From Zymoseptoria tritici IPO323 (Eukaryota; Ascomycota; Dothideomycetes; Mycosphaerellales; Mycosphaerellaceae): a DNA stretch of 64,000 bases. Where the stretch lies: assembly GCF_000219625.1 (NCBI RefSeq), contig NC_018218.1, positions 3,348,001-3,412,000 of the forward strand. Reading direction: 5' to 3'. This document shows positions 1-10,795 of this stretch, one piece after another (within the stretch, counting starts at the first letter, position 1; the number at the start of each line of letters is the position of its first letter). The translations under genes were made by a program, and so were the position numbers. The notes under the pieces were generated by a model, which did not search any database, was not told the origin of the DNA, and saw only the letters and a list, made by a program, of their open reading frames with translations.

Positions 1-212
1 CAGAACGTGCTCTTGCGGAGAAAGAGAACAAAGACGTCGGCGGCAACGACGCGGGAGTCGAGATCGAGGCCTCTGAGAGTGGTGCTGTGGGCTCCGATAG
101 ACCATATCACATGGTCTGCCGACCCAAAGTGGGCGACTCGATCTCCGGGGGCGGCTTCCTGGGCATCTGGAAGAAACGCCGTGACATGCGTAGGCGGAAG
201 GAGGCCGAGTAA
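1..212 (+). CDS. 3' end of an unrecognised protein-coding gene (partial)
   Basis: The window opens inside a reading frame whose codons start at base 3 and which ends at TAA 210-212, giving the last 69 residues of a protein. The tail is acidic and Ser/Gly-rich, then strongly basic, ending around IWKKRRDMRRRKEAE. I see no domain that identifies it. Codon use looks coding (GC-rich third positions, no stops), and an intergenic repeat tract begins about 100 bp after the stop, which fits a true gene end. The alternative frame over 7-408 looks like a shadow, because it runs on through the low-complexity intergenic repeats. Confidence 0.5.
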   Translation, partial: ERALAEKENKDVGGNDAGVEIEASESGAVGSDRPYHMVCRPKVGDSISGGGFLGIWKKRRDMRRRKEAE

Positions 213-649
213 GATCTCTTGCAAGGCTTGCTGCTATGCCATCCGATCTTCGTTGCATATCCATGCTTCGCGAAAGAGGTCGCTTGCCACAGTGTCTCTA
301 CCAACTTATCTACACACTTACTTGTACGTAGAACGTCCTGGTGACTTACCTGCACGCTTGGTAGCAACTCCTTCTTTACGACTTACAGCACGTCCTAGTA
401 AGCTATGACCTCGTCTAATAGCACGTCCTCCTACCTTAGACGCACGAGTCCTACTCTGTTCGCTGCTCCATTATGCTGTCCACAAAGAAGGCCTTGGGAC
501 CAGTTTGACTAGGCAAGGTAGGTTGCCTTGCTCACCGATAAGCTTATCCTCGACTAGCGCGAACTTTAAAAAACTTCCCGGACTTCCCAAGTTTCTGATA
601 ATTCTTGACGCCGAAAGCTTCGCAGACGTAACATGATCGCTCGCCCACA
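213..649. other. Intergenic, with degenerate repeat tract at about 300-470
   Basis: No gene is visible. From about 300 to 470 the sequence repeats motifs such as acgtcct, gacttac and gcacg at irregular spacing. Read on the minus strand these resemble the units (GGACGTGC...GTAAG-like) of the larger minisatellite at 35.83-36.26 kb. The last 100 bp before 650 should hold the RRP12 promoter and leader. Confidence 0.4.
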
Positions 650-3600
650 ATGGATCTCAAGGAACGACTGAACAAGATCCGCTCGTCGCCGAAGCTGCAA
701 AGCCAGCAGCAGACGTCGGTGGTACTTAATGCGATCGAGGACACTCTCAAAAGCCAGAACAGCGACTCGACACCGACCGCGTACTTCGCAGCTTTACTTT
801 CGCTCCTCGGACAGTACATCTCAGCCGAGAAGGGTCTCGTCAACAAGGAGGTCGCCAACTCGGTTGTATACCTGCTCGATCTCGTCACCAGCCATGTCCC
901 TGCTCCTCTCCTTCGATCGAAGTTCCCACAAATACTCTCAAGTCTTGCGCCGGCCTTGACACATCCCGAGGCAGAGGCACCACTACTCCGAGCGAGCATA
1001 GGATGTCTGGAATCACTCCTCATAGCCCAGGACATGCAGTCATGGGCCCTGCCACAAGCTTCCACAAGTCCTCGAGGCGCCATCGGTGGATTGCTCGCAT
1101 TATCCATGGACCACCGACCGAAAGTCCGAAAGCGGGCTCAAGATGCTCTCAGCAACGTCCTCAAACACCCTCCGCCATCACCATCACTCGATCATCCGGC
1201 TTCAGAAATGTGTGCTGAGACAGCTGTGCGACATTTGCAGGCTGCGGCGGAAGAGGCTACATCAAAGAAGAGGAAGCAGAAACACAAGGAGGAGGGACAA
1301 AATGATCCGAGCTTGATGCATGCCTTGCAACTGGTCAAGACTCTGGCGACGGTAGATAATGGATGGCCGAGTAAGAGGATAGACGCTCTGTGCGAGCTGT
1401 TGCTCAATATCTCTCGTGGTAGCAACGAGTTTCTGACAATGGCCGCATTCGAGATCTTCGAAATCATATTTGCCGGTATGGCAGACGAGGTATCTTCATC
1501 GAAGCTGCCGAGACTACTGGAGGTCATAATCGAGCTTCAACCGTCACAAAACGATTCGCAACTGCTTCCGCCATGGATTGCTGTTCTGAGCAGAGGATAC
1601 GATGTGTCCGCGCAGGTTGAACCCGACGAGACGTTCCAAAAGCTTCCTGGCCTCTTCAACAAGATCTCTACTTTCCTCGCATCCTCTTCACACAACATCC
1701 GGGTTTCGGCGTCGGAGTGTCTGATTTCGTTGCTACATACGTGTATACCAGAGTCCGTGCTGCTGGAACCGTCGATCATGGACGACAAGACGCTGGAGAA
1801 GATTGCGAAGACGTTACGAGATCTCTTGAGCGTAAAGTATCAGACAGCATGGATGGAGGTGTTCAACGTTCTCTCGGCAGCATTCGAAGTCTTGAGATGG
1901 CGCGCACACCCGCTGTTGGACGGCATTGTGAAAGCCATTGGTGATCTCCGTACCGACGAGTCCTTCACTGGCAAAAAAGAGGCAGACGCTGTGCTATCGG
2001 CAGCCATTCGATCTGCAGGAGTGGACAACGTGTTGTCCGTACTGCCATTGAATCTTGGAAAGAAGGCATCGGGACCAGGACGTGCTTGGCTTCTGCCCAT
2101 CATGCGCGAGTCTGTCAGCAACACACATCTCGCACATTTCCGCTCAGAACTGGTGCCGTTGAGCGAGACCATGTTCCAACGAGTCCTGAACCACGGTGCA
2201 GCGGAGAAGACCATGGAGATCAAGATCTTCGAGACCGTAGTCAGCCAGATATGGTCATGTCTGCCCGGATACTGCGAGCTCCCACTCGACCTGAGGGAGG
2301 CTTTCGACCAGAGCTTTGCAGAGATGCTCAGCAATCTTCTGTACGAACAGCCACAGTTCAGGACCGGCATCTGCAAGGCGTTGCAGAATTTGGTCGAGAC
2401 GAATAAGGCCATTGCTGAACTAGAGGGCGACGAGGACTTGATCCAACAAGGACGTGTGACGAAAGCGGAGGCTCAAAAGAACATCGAGCATCTCGCCGGA
2501 CTCGCAGGAAACTTCCTCGCAGTGCTATTCAACGTCTACAGCCAAACACTTCCCCAGAATCGCGGCAACCTACTGCAATGCATCAACGCCTATCTCAGCA
2601 TCACACCGGAGGCTGAGCTTTTGGAGACCTTCTCGCGTGTCGCCACCATGCTTGAATCTTCACTGGCCGAAGCAGGTCCACAAACGCAAGCCGACAAGCA
2701 GAAGCAACCTAACAAGGATGCAAAGGACAAGATGCCGCCAACTTCTCACACTCTCATGGATCTTGTCATCACCATTTCGACATACCTTCCTCGCGAAAGC
2801 TTCAGTGGCTTGTTCATCATGGCCGCCAACATCGTGAATAAGCAAGACGACCCGCAGTTGCAGAAGAAGGCATACAAGCTCATTCCACGACTGTCAGAAT
2901 CTGAGATTGGGCGACAGGCGTTGGCGGAGCGGAATGAGGACCTGCAAGCACTCCTCCTGAACTCAGCGGAGAAAGCTTCAGCGCCTGCACGTCGCGACAG
3001 ATTGGCGTCAATTGCAGAAATTATTCCTGGTCTGCCCAAGTCGGATCTGCACTTCATCCCATCAATCATATCCGAAGTCGTCATCAGCGCGAAGGAGGTC
3101 AACGAGAAAGCGCGAACGGCGGCTTTTGACCTGCTAGTGCTCATGGCAGAGAAGATGATCGAAGGTGGTACGGTCGTGAATGCAAAGGTACCACACATGG
3201 CGGCCGATGCTCCATCCGTCGATGCCAGCTTGGAGGAGTACTTCACCATGGTGTCTGCTGGTCTTGCTGGCTCGACTCCTCACATGATCTCAGCGTCCAT
3301 CACTGCTTTGACTAGACTGCTCTACGAGTTTCACAGCCGAATGCAGGAATCGACAGTCACGGACCTGGTCCAAACAATGGACTTGTTTCTGACTTCGAAC
3401 AACCGCGAGATTGTGCAGTCAGTCCTCGGTTTCGTCAAGGTCTGCATCATCTCGCTCCCGAGCGAGCTCATGCTTCCTCGACTGGAGACTCTGGTGCCAA
3501 ACCTGATCGTTTGGAGCCACGAACACAAAGCACACTTCAAGGCAAAGGTCAAGCACATCTTCGAGCGTATGATCAGGAGATTTGGCGTCGAGATCGTCGA

Positions 3601-4396
3601 GCGACATACTCCTGAGGCAGACAAGAAACTCATCGCCAATATTCGAAAGATGAGGGACCGACGCAAGAAGAAGAGAGCGGAAGGCGAGGATGACGAGACT
3701 GCTGCGCCCTCCAACAAGAAGCAAAGCAAGTTCGAGAGCGAGTACGACGAAGCTGTCTACGGCTCGGCGTCAGAATCAGAAAACGAGTCAGACATATCGG
3801 ACGATGAGGTTCTCGGCCGCGCTGCCGCAAAGGGTCAGAAAGCGAAACAAGGCGGCAAGCAATACATTGTGGAGGACGAAGACGAGCCGCTGGATCTTCT
3901 CGATCGCAAAGCTTTGGCGCATGTGTCTTCGACGAAGCCTCTCAAGAAGAACGTCGTAGACGGAAAGAAGAAGAACGCTAAGACTGATCTTGACGGCAAG
4001 CTGGTGTTCAACGAAGACTCTGATCCGGAGGTCATGGACTTTGATGGCGACGAGCCTGGTGATGGTACTCTTGAGGGTGGCATCAATGCATATGTGGCCG
4101 CGTTGAAGGGCAAGGACGCACCGCAAAAGGGACAACGTGGACTGAAGTTCAAAAACGCTCGATCGAATGGTGCTGGCGACGAGGATGAGATGGACATTGA
4201 TGAAACGGACGTCATGTCGGCGAAGAAGAAGCTGGATGCCGCGAAGAGTCCTCGCGGTGGTAAGACTGCGCCGCAGAGGAGAGGGCTGGGAGGTGAGAAG
4301 ACCAGAGGGTTCTCTGGTGGAAAGGTCTCAAAGGGACGTGGTGGAGGGTCGTTTCGAGGCAAGCATGGGCTGCAAAATCGTAGAGGCAGAAAGTAG
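650..4396 (+). CDS. RRP12: Rrp12-like ribosome biogenesis HEAT-repeat protein
   Basis: A single-exon gene of 1248 aa, close to the roughly 1.2-kb-residue length of yeast Rrp12. The body is helical HEAT-type repeat sequence with the NUC173 type of central region. The C-terminal third turns charged and low-complexity: a KKR-rich stretch after about residue 1000, acidic clusters, and a final Gly/Arg/Lys-rich tail (GGKVSKGRGGGSFRGKHG). Rrp12 family proteins bind pre-ribosomes and help nuclear export and maturation of 40S and 60S subunits. The start at 650 is the first ATG of the frame in a good context (CACAATGG). It lies convergent with RPL22, whose stop is 222 bp downstream. Family assignment is from the overall pattern and length; exact domain borders were not computed. 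Confidence 0.9.
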   Translation: MDLKERLNKIRSSPKLQSQQQTSVVLNAIEDTLKSQNSDSTPTAYFAALLSLLGQYISAEKGLVNKEVANSVVYLLDLVTSHVPAPLLRSKFPQILSSLAPALTHPEAEAPLLRASIGCLESLLIAQDMQSWALPQASTSPRGAIGGLLALSMDHRPKVRKRAQDALSNVLKHPPPSPSLDHPASEMCAETAVRHLQAAAEEATSKKRKQKHKEEGQNDPSLMHALQLVKTLATVDNGWPSKRIDALCELLLNISRGSNEFLTMAAFEIFEIIFAGMADEVSSSKLPRLLEVIIELQPSQNDSQLLPPWIAVLSRGYDVSAQVEPDETFQKLPGLFNKISTFLASSSHNIRVSASECLISLLHTCIPESVLLEPSIMDDKTLEKIAKTLRDLLSVKYQTAWMEVFNVLSAAFEVLRWRAHPLLDGIVKAIGDLRTDESFTGKKEADAVLSAAIRSAGVDNVLSVLPLNLGKKASGPGRAWLLPIMRESVSNTHLAHFRSELVPLSETMFQRVLNHGAAEKTMEIKIFETVVSQIWSCLPGYCELPLDLREAFDQSFAEMLSNLLYEQPQFRTGICKALQNLVETNKAIAELEGDEDLIQQGRVTKAEAQKNIEHLAGLAGNFLAVLFNVYSQTLPQNRGNLLQCINAYLSITPEAELLETFSRVATMLESSLAEAGPQTQADKQKQPNKDAKDKMPPTSHTLMDLVITISTYLPRESFSGLFIMAANIVNKQDDPQLQKKAYKLIPRLSESEIGRQALAERNEDLQALLLNSAEKASAPARRDRLASIAEIIPGLPKSDLHFIPSIISEVVISAKEVNEKARTAAFDLLVLMAEKMIEGGTVVNAKVPHMAADAPSVDASLEEYFTMVSAGLAGSTPHMISASITALTRLLYEFHSRMQESTVTDLVQTMDLFLTSNNREIVQSVLGFVKVCIISLPSELMLPRLETLVPNLIVWSHEHKAHFKAKVKHIFERMIRRFGVEIVERHTPEADKKLIANIRKMRDRRKKKRAEGEDDETAAPSNKKQSKFESEYDEAVYGSASESENESDISDDEVLGRAAAKGQKAKQGGKQYIVEDEDEPLDLLDRKALAHVSSTKPLKKNVVDGKKKNAKTDLDGKLVFNEDSDPEVMDFDGDEPGDGTLEGGINAYVAALKGKDAPQKGQRGLKFKNARSNGAGDEDEMDIDETDVMSAKKKLDAAKSPRGGKTAPQRRGLGGEKTRGFSGGKVSKGRGGGSFRGKHGLQNRRGRK

Positions 4397-4617
4397 TCAG
4401 ACCGCGGCATGAAATGAGCGCTTATGAGCTACCACGAAATTGTCACGAAAGCGTCACGTTATGACTTGACATAAAGGTACAGCCAATGTTGGTTGAAGAT
4501 TGGTTGAAGATAATTCGATTCGTGTAGCTGGAAGCAGAATATCCCCAATCTCAGTGCAATTTTTCACAAAAGACCGAGACTACTGTATATCCCATCCCAG
4601 ACTCTACCTCCTCAAAT

Positions 4618-5154
4618 CTAATCCTCATCCTCATCCGCCTCGTCGCCGACCACGTTGAAGAACTTGAGGCTGTACTCGCCCTTGGAGGTGGAGACGACGC
4701 GCAGCCAGTCGCGGAGCTGCTGCTTCTTGAGGAACTTCTTGGTCAGGTACTTGAGGTAGCGGCCGGAGAAGTCCTGGTGTGCGACGACCTCGATCTTGCC
4801 GTCGCCGAGGTTGTTGACGGTGATGTTGTCGCCGAGGTTGCCGGTGCGGCCCTCGACCTTGATGCGCTGCTGGAGGAAGGTCGCGAAGGCGGAGGGGTCG
4901 AAGATGCGGTCCTGTGTAGGCTGGCTCGCGTTGATGATGAACTGTGGAAGAGTATTGTCAGAGGGTTGTCGCCAGGCGATGGCTTTCGGATTGAGGAGTA
5001 TTCATGCCTTCTTGGTCGTCTTCGAGCCCTTCTTTTGCGCGGCGTTGCCGGAAGCTTTCTTCTACATTGTCACTCAGCCTACTGCTCTATGCCAGACTGC
5101 CAATCAAGGCGTCGGCGGGCAGAATAGCGAGATACGTACAGTGGTGGCGGCCAT
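4618..5154 (-). CDS. RPL22: 60S ribosomal protein L22 (eL22)
   Basis: Three coding exons on the minus strand: 5140-5154 (15 nt), 5008-5061 (54 nt) and 4618-4941 (324 nt), together 130 aa. The last exon carries the eL22 core, with FIINASQP, RIKVEGRTGNLGD and the highly conserved SGRYLKYLTKKFLKKQQLRD, followed by the usual acidic tail. The short N-terminal exons give MAATT and a Lys-rich segment typical of fungal L22. Intron 1 (5062-5139) is GT-AG. Intron 2 (4942-5007, 66 nt) starts with GC, not GT, and has a CTGAC branch motif near its CAG acceptor; no GT lies where the protein needs the junction. The gene is divergent from TRM11, with 319 bp between the starts. Confidence 0.93.
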
Positions 5155-5473
5155 TTTGTCGGTTGAGATGTTGACGCAAAGAGATTGAATCCTACGTCTT
5201 CTGGTCGATGGGTTGGAGGTCGAAGTTCTGTCGCAGAGGAAATTCTTGAAGTGTGTGTGAAGCTTCGTCGGTGTCGGAGCAGCGCCAAGCGCCGACATTT
5301 GGATATTAGAGAGAAGTTACTTCCGCTAGCGCTAATGAGGTAGCGACCAATTGGAAGCGGACCATGGACCTCTTTACGTGTGAAAATTGTCGCTGTCTAA
5401 CGACACGTCAATGTGATTTGCATATGACAATACCAGCGGAGACTCACGACCATGCAAATCGAAGAGAGACAAC

Positions 5474-7195
5474 ATGGAATATCTGATCCGCTTCAAGCAA
5501 CTGCACGAGACCTTTCGCCAAGCTGAGACGAATGCACTCGCAGAATTGAACGGCGTTCAAATAGAATGGCTATCCTACTCGGACGAAGTATGTCGAATTT
5601 CCTAAGCATGCCGACGACGAGAGTACGAGCGATGGTATCGAGACCCGGTGGGAGTGTCAGCCAGTCCGCGGTAACATGAGAGCAAGATCTCGTCGCTCGG
5701 CATGCTCAAGGTCGGTATCGTCGTCTTGTTCCTCGTCGTTAGCATGCGGTCTCAATGCCTAGCTTATGCAGTATGTTAATTGACGGACAGTCTCCGTTCG
5801 CCGTCATTCGATTCGAGGAGCCGGTTGACCACAGGAAGGCTGCTCGAGAATTGATGACCCGCTCGATTCTGAGTTTCGCCATCCACGAGCTATGGGGAAC
5901 AGGGTACGACTACACCAACTTGCACGAAGACGTCCGTCAAAGGACAGAATCCTGGTGGGACGACTATCGACAAGCCTCCTTTCGCTTCGAGATCGATAGC
6001 TACCAGGGCAGCCGGTCTTCCAGCGAGCAGCGCGATCTTATGGAGTCGTTCGGGTACATGGATTTCAAGGGTCCGATTGTGATGAAAAACCCAGACCACC
6101 AATTCACGATATTCGAGGACTACGGACTGAACACCAAGCTTCCACACCGACTGTACTTCGGCCGGCTCGTTGGCGAAAGTAGTCGCAAAGTCGTGGCGAA
6201 GTACAATCTCAAGAAGCGCAAGTACATCGCCACAACATCCATGGACGCCGAATTGTCACTTATCACCGCGAACATGGCGCTCGCTGGTCCCGGGAGAATC
6301 GCCTACGACCCGTTCATGGGCACAGGATCATTCCCTCTCGCATGCGCTCACTTCGGCTCCTGCGTCTTCGGCAGCGACTTGGACGGCCGAAGCATTCGTG
6401 GAAAGAAGGATCGCAACGTCAAAGGCAACTTCAAGCAATACGGAACTTTTTCCTATTACCTCGACGGATTCGCGGCAGATATCACCAACACACCTCTCCG
6501 CGTCAAACGCCATCTCGACTCGATCGTCTGCGATCCTCCATACGGTGTCCGCGAAGGACTCAAAGTGCTTGGCAGTACAAAGTCTTACCTCCAGGAAGAG
6601 GTCATACTGAAAAGCGGCGTGCCAGCACATTTGCAAGAAGGCTACATTCCTCCGCGAAAAGCATATAGCTTCGTCCGCATGCTGGACGACATTCTCGACT
6701 TCAGCGGGAACATGCTTGTCGACGACGGTCGCTTGTGTATGTGGATGCCTGTCGCTGGTACGATCGAAGATGCAACGGGCGAAGAAGGAGGAGATGCGAA
6801 AGCTGAGGTCGTTGAGCCCGAGACCGAGTATGCTATTCCTCGACATCCGACTCTAGAGCTTGTGAGCGCCTGTACGCAGGACTTCAATAGATGTAAGCTC
6901 ATGTGTTTGGACTCAGCGAGCCGAAGCTCTTGCTAATGATCTCCTTCACAGGGTCACGTCGTCTCCTGACCTACCGGAGACTGCCTGACAGTCGCATCGA
7001 CGCGGAAGCTTTGGTCGCCTACCACGCCGGAAGACTGGCGATTCAAAGCAGCAATGGAGACGGCTCAGCAGACGATCTCAATACGTTCCGAAGACAGGTA
7101 TGCGTCCCTCCTCATACTTCAGTGTTACAAGATCACACTGACAACTGCCGCAGTACTTTCAAGGCTTCAGAGAGCAAGATCTAGCGAGAGCATGA
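5474..7195 (+). CDS. TRM11: tRNA (guanine-N2)-methyltransferase catalytic subunit Trm11
   Basis: Exons 5474-5587, 5791-6892, 6952-7097 and 7154-7195 give about 468 aa. The N-terminus (MEYLIRFKQLHETFRQAE) and the following segment match the Trm11 THUMP-type region. The catalytic Rossmann domain shows motif I, DPFMGTGSFPLACAHFG, and the amino-methyltransferase motif DPPYG (CDPPYGVREG). Trm11 with Trm112 makes m2G at position 10 of tRNAs in the cytoplasm. The first exon matches the start of Trm11, and the 203-nt first intron is long for this window but joins in phase to SPFAVIRFEEP. Exon 2 splices through a GTAAGC donor and a GCTAATGA branch to give NRWSRRLLTYRR, a conserved C-terminal stretch. 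The product ends with YFQGFREQDLARA. Confidence 0.9.
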
Positions 7196-7731
7196 CCATT
7201 TCGGACCGCACGATCGCATCAAACACACGTGGCACAATTTTTCACCATGCGAACGAGCCAGGCGAAGTCATGGTCCAGGTCCGAAATCACGGCTGTCATC
7301 CTAGGCAAGGAAATGTCTCACGCGAGTGAACCGGTCTGTCATCGCGATGCTTTCGCTGCATTGACCAGGGTTACGTACGTGTCGTTTCATCCGGACCGGC
7401 GCGGAAACGTGTTTCCTGAACACAACGCGCGCATCCACGCGACGATGTGATCGAGGCGGATAACGCAAGTGAAGCGCATAGTAGTGGCCGTGATGACCGG
7501 CACGATAGGCTCAGGTGGATGTCAATCGAGAGCCTCGAATCCATCTAAAGTCTTCATGTATACATTACTGATTAACCCACTGCTAGTAGAACACATGCCT
7601 CCAAGCCTCCGCGCATCCAAGGAATGATGGTCATCAATCGTTCAGTGCAAAATTCTTTCAACAAAGATATCGCCAAAACCTCCGTCCAACTCCGTCAATC
7701 CAATTCTGTCCATTAAGACAACCCAACCCCA
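7196..7731. other. Intergenic between convergent TRM11 and 7732-8499
   Basis: Contains the two 3' flanks of convergent genes. I see no conserved coding signal or RNA gene. Confidence 0.4.
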
Positions 7732-8499
7732 TCACCTCCTCGCCGCCGACCTGCCACTCCTCCTCCGATCAACATACCCACCTCCCACCGAACCAGCTCC
7801 ACTTCCATAGGTAGGACACCTCGTGACGCCCGATCCCATCTCAGCGTACATACTCCCCGCCGTCGTCATCCCGCTATTCTCCCTCCTCACCTCCGGCCTG
7901 CCATTCGCCGCCGGTCTAGAAATGCTCTTCCCTTTGAACAATCTCCGCGAAGTATCCCGCGCCGACTCCGAGATGGTAGCAGGCGGAGCCTCGCGGTCGA
8001 AGAATTTCGTTGGTCGGGAAGATGGCGGAAGGGGAGGCGGCGCCATGGGACGATAGGAGTTGACGGTTGAAGTGCGACGCGATCTACGCGACGGCGGTTG
8101 TGGAGCGTCGTCGAAGCGAACTTCTTTTCGTGGTGGTGGGCTGGGCGCTCTGCGCCGGGTGGAGCGTGAAGGGCTTGGTGGTCGTGGAACAGGACCTACG
8201 GGACGTCTGGACGTGTGGAAGGTCGAGGATGGAGGGTCGTAGAGAGATTGGTACGAAGAGACTGAAGGTCGCCGGCCGGATCGCGAATGCCGCCGGTCCG
8301 TGGAGTAGGGGTAGGAATAATGTACCGACGCGTTGGCGGAAGACCTAGGCATCGTGGTGGTCGGTCGGAAAGAGGCGTAGTTAGGATCGTGAGAGGAGCC
8401 GGAGTACGAGTCGTAGGGACGATAGGCTTCAGTAGGCGCAGGTCGAGCGGCGTGGACGTTGTCTATATAGCTCGCTATGTTTCCGCGAAGAAGGACCAT
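7732..8499 (-). CDS. Basic Ser/Pro/Arg-rich low-complexity protein, unknown function
   Basis: An open frame of 255 aa starting MVLLRGNIASYIDNVHAARP. The N-terminal 25 residues look ordered. The rest is disordered: RRPVGPVPRPPSPS, APSPPPRKEVRFDD, repeated RRS/SRR blocks and a Gly-rich end. The in-frame sequence upstream of this ATG (encoding PYISVITYSPD) is open for about 20 codons back to a TAA and reads well into MVLLRG, so an unrecognised 5' exon is possible. An open stretch beginning MALFLPKQPTS lies about 200 bp upstream (near 8685), but I could not find a phase-compatible splice. The function cannot be named. Confidence 0.55.
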   Translation of the reverse strand: MVLLRGNIASYIDNVHAARPAPTEAYRPYDSYSGSSHDPNYASFRPTTTMPRSSANASVHYSYPYSTDRRHSRSGRRPSVSSYQSLYDPPSSTFHTSRRPVGPVPRPPSPSRSTRRRAPSPPPRKEVRFDDAPQPPSRRSRRTSTVNSYRPMAPPPLPPSSRPTKFFDREAPPATISESARDTSRRLFKGKSISRPAANGRPEVRRENSGMTTAGSMYAEMGSGVTRCPTYGSGAGSVGGGYVDRRRSGRSAARR

Positions 8500-9329
8500 A
8501 TCGGGAGAGTAGGTGATGACGGATATGTAGGGTCGTGCGTGAGGGTCTGTTTATACGATTGACCGGGTTATACCCAGGGATGAGGTGTTTGAGAAGTTCG
8601 AGTCACTGGAAGAGGTGCTTTGACAGGCAGGGAAGGCTGGAGTTTGGAGGTTGGTTGTTTTGGTAGGAACAGTGCCATTTTTTCGATCGACCGGGAAGGC
8701 AGGACACCGCTAGCAAGTCGGAACGTCAGGCTTTCGGTGAATGCGGTGGATTGTGGGTACGACGATCATGGTTCTCGTGGCAAGCGACAGTTTGTCTCAG
8801 GGCAAACCACAAGGTCACCTAAAGTTGTGACTTTAGTCAATGCTGATGTAGTTTCTTACCTCCGCTCTTCCGCTCGATCCGTACAGTCTAAGCCAACCAG
8901 GTACAACGTGTGCGGTCGAAGTCACGCCGAACGTTGGAGAGCCGGGCACTGTGATCCGCACTGTGACCGTCTACGACGCCCCTGCCGACGATACGTTTCT
9001 CTGTAATCGCTGGAACTGAACCGGACATGATGCACCTGGGTGGCTTCGTGTGTGCGGTCTTCGGGAGCGCGGAGGTACTGTTTCCGGACTGGATGCCCAA
9101 CTTGCGTGATGCGTCGAATGTTGGATGTTGTGCAGATCGTGAGGGTATTCATTTTATTGAATTCTTGCGTAGACGCTCGATTCTCGATTCCCGATTCTCG
9201 ATTCTCGATCCTCGATTCTCTTCTTCCACATCGATCGTGGTTATGGCCCAAGTGTCGCCTTTTGTACCGTTTCAACGCCGGTCCACCATGCTCAACCATC
9301 AAAGTGTGCCTCCCTCTCCGCCATGCTTG
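8500..9329. other. Intergenic with a short 7-bp minisatellite at 9179-9221
   Basis: The 5' flank of the gene at 7732-8499 and the 3' flank of SEC13. The only structure I see is six imperfect copies of ATTCTCG at about 9179-9221. Overlapping frames here are short and repeat-derived. Confidence 0.4.
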
Positions 9330-10362
9330 TTATTCCTCAATCGTCTTGACCACCTCCCAGCCGCCCTTGAGCTTCTCCTTCCACAAGCTGACTCGGTTAT
9401 CGCCGCAGGACACAGCCAGCACGTTGCCAGCCATGCTCCAGCTGACCCTCCACACAACCACATCCAAGTTCAATTCCTCGCTCTTCCATGCGCTCGCATC
9501 ATTCACGTCGGCGCCCGCGGGCAGAGTCCATATCCGGACGGTGTGATCTTGAGATGCACTCGCAATGTAGGACTTCGAAAGTGGTGCTGGCGACCAAGCC
9601 ACGTCACGGACCCAGTCGGTGTGTCCTTGAAGCGTGCACACGTTGTCGTAGCTCGCGGTTGTGGTGTTGAATGACCAGATCTTGACCAAGTTGTCCGAGC
9701 CTCCGGTCACGAATCTTCTTACTGGCGCTGGTGCCTGGCCTGGTGCCTGAGCACTTGTGAGTTGACCTGGCAGGATTGCGGGACTCCATGAAACTGCGTT
9801 GACACCGAGTCCGTGGGCTGGGAAGATTTGGTGCGAGAAGGAGTTGTTCTCAAAGGTCAGCACGCTGACGTTGCCATCACTGCTCGCCGCGGCGAGGTGG
9901 CATCCAGTCTCGGGTGGTGACCAGGCGACGAGGTTTACAGAAGCGGTATGAAGGGTGAATTCGTAGATGCGCTGCCACTGGCCGTTCTGCTCGCGCCAGA
10001 TCAAGATGCGGCCATCGTATGAGGAGGATGCGAGGATGGTGCCGTATTTGGGATGTGCCCAGGAGACACACCAGACAGCACCTTCGTGGCCTTTGAGTGT
10101 CTCTGTTAGGCGATGTTGGTCACCCTCAATCTCGAACATCTTGATCGTCTTGTCGGATGAACATGTCGCGAGCCGCCGGCCGTAGTAATCGAGAACCGCA
10201 TCGTGCTGTCGCGTGGTCAGTCCGTTGTCCCCAGCGCCCTGGTCTTTCCCGTCTTTCTGTCACATACAATCATATCGTCGTGGCCTGAGTTCGAGATGAC
10301 TTGCGCCTGAATGCTGTCAGTACCAGTGGCACGCACATGTCCAACGTCCAGCAGCGTACCAT
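9330..10362 (-). CDS. SEC13: Sec13 WD40 protein (COPII coat and nuclear pore)
   Basis: Minus-strand exons 10360-10362 (only the ATG), 10268-10306 and 9330-10205 give 305 aa, the normal Sec13 size. The spliced N-terminus is [20 protein letters not shown], essentially the family consensus, followed by [19 protein letters not shown] and six WD40 blades ([49 protein letters not shown]). Sec13 forms the outer COPII cage with Sec31 and is also part of the Nup84 complex. Intron 1 (10307-10359, 53 nt) follows directly after the start codon, with donor GTACGC and branch CTGAC. Intron 2 is 10206-10267. Frames beginning at the internal Met of MFEIEGDQ miss the first 36 residues. Confidence 0.93.
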
Positions 10363-10795
10363 GTTGTGCTATTCCTCCGCGGTAGTGTGTTGTGACAAGG
10401 GGTCCTGATTGTGTAAGGTCTGCAGAGGATGTCCAGGTTTATCTTCAATCGAACGTGTCCACTGCTTCAACCCTGAATGAACTCCAACATTTGGGGAAGC
10501 TTTGAGATCCGCGTATCGGCCCGCTAGATTGAAGACATGCTCACTTATACTGACGACAGGCGTATGATAGAGTCCGAGAGGTTATCGGCATCCGTCTCCA
10601 GTCTTCACGTCGGTTGGCCTTGGTCGGCCTCGGCTGGCGGCTGATTCACCTCGAGCATCTTTCGCCCATGTGATGGAGATGCACTAGCAATTCGTTCACT
10701 TCTTTGTACACTTCTTGTCATGTCGGACCTTCACTTTCACCCTCCTTGTGCATAGCGACCTCTATCCTCGAATACACCTCTCCTCTACCTCCACC

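Noticed and set aside
3331..4410. Antisense frames of 100-190 codons over the RRP12 C-terminus
   Set aside because: Low-complexity products (Ser/Phe/Pro) caused by the Lys/Glu/Gly-rich coding strand.
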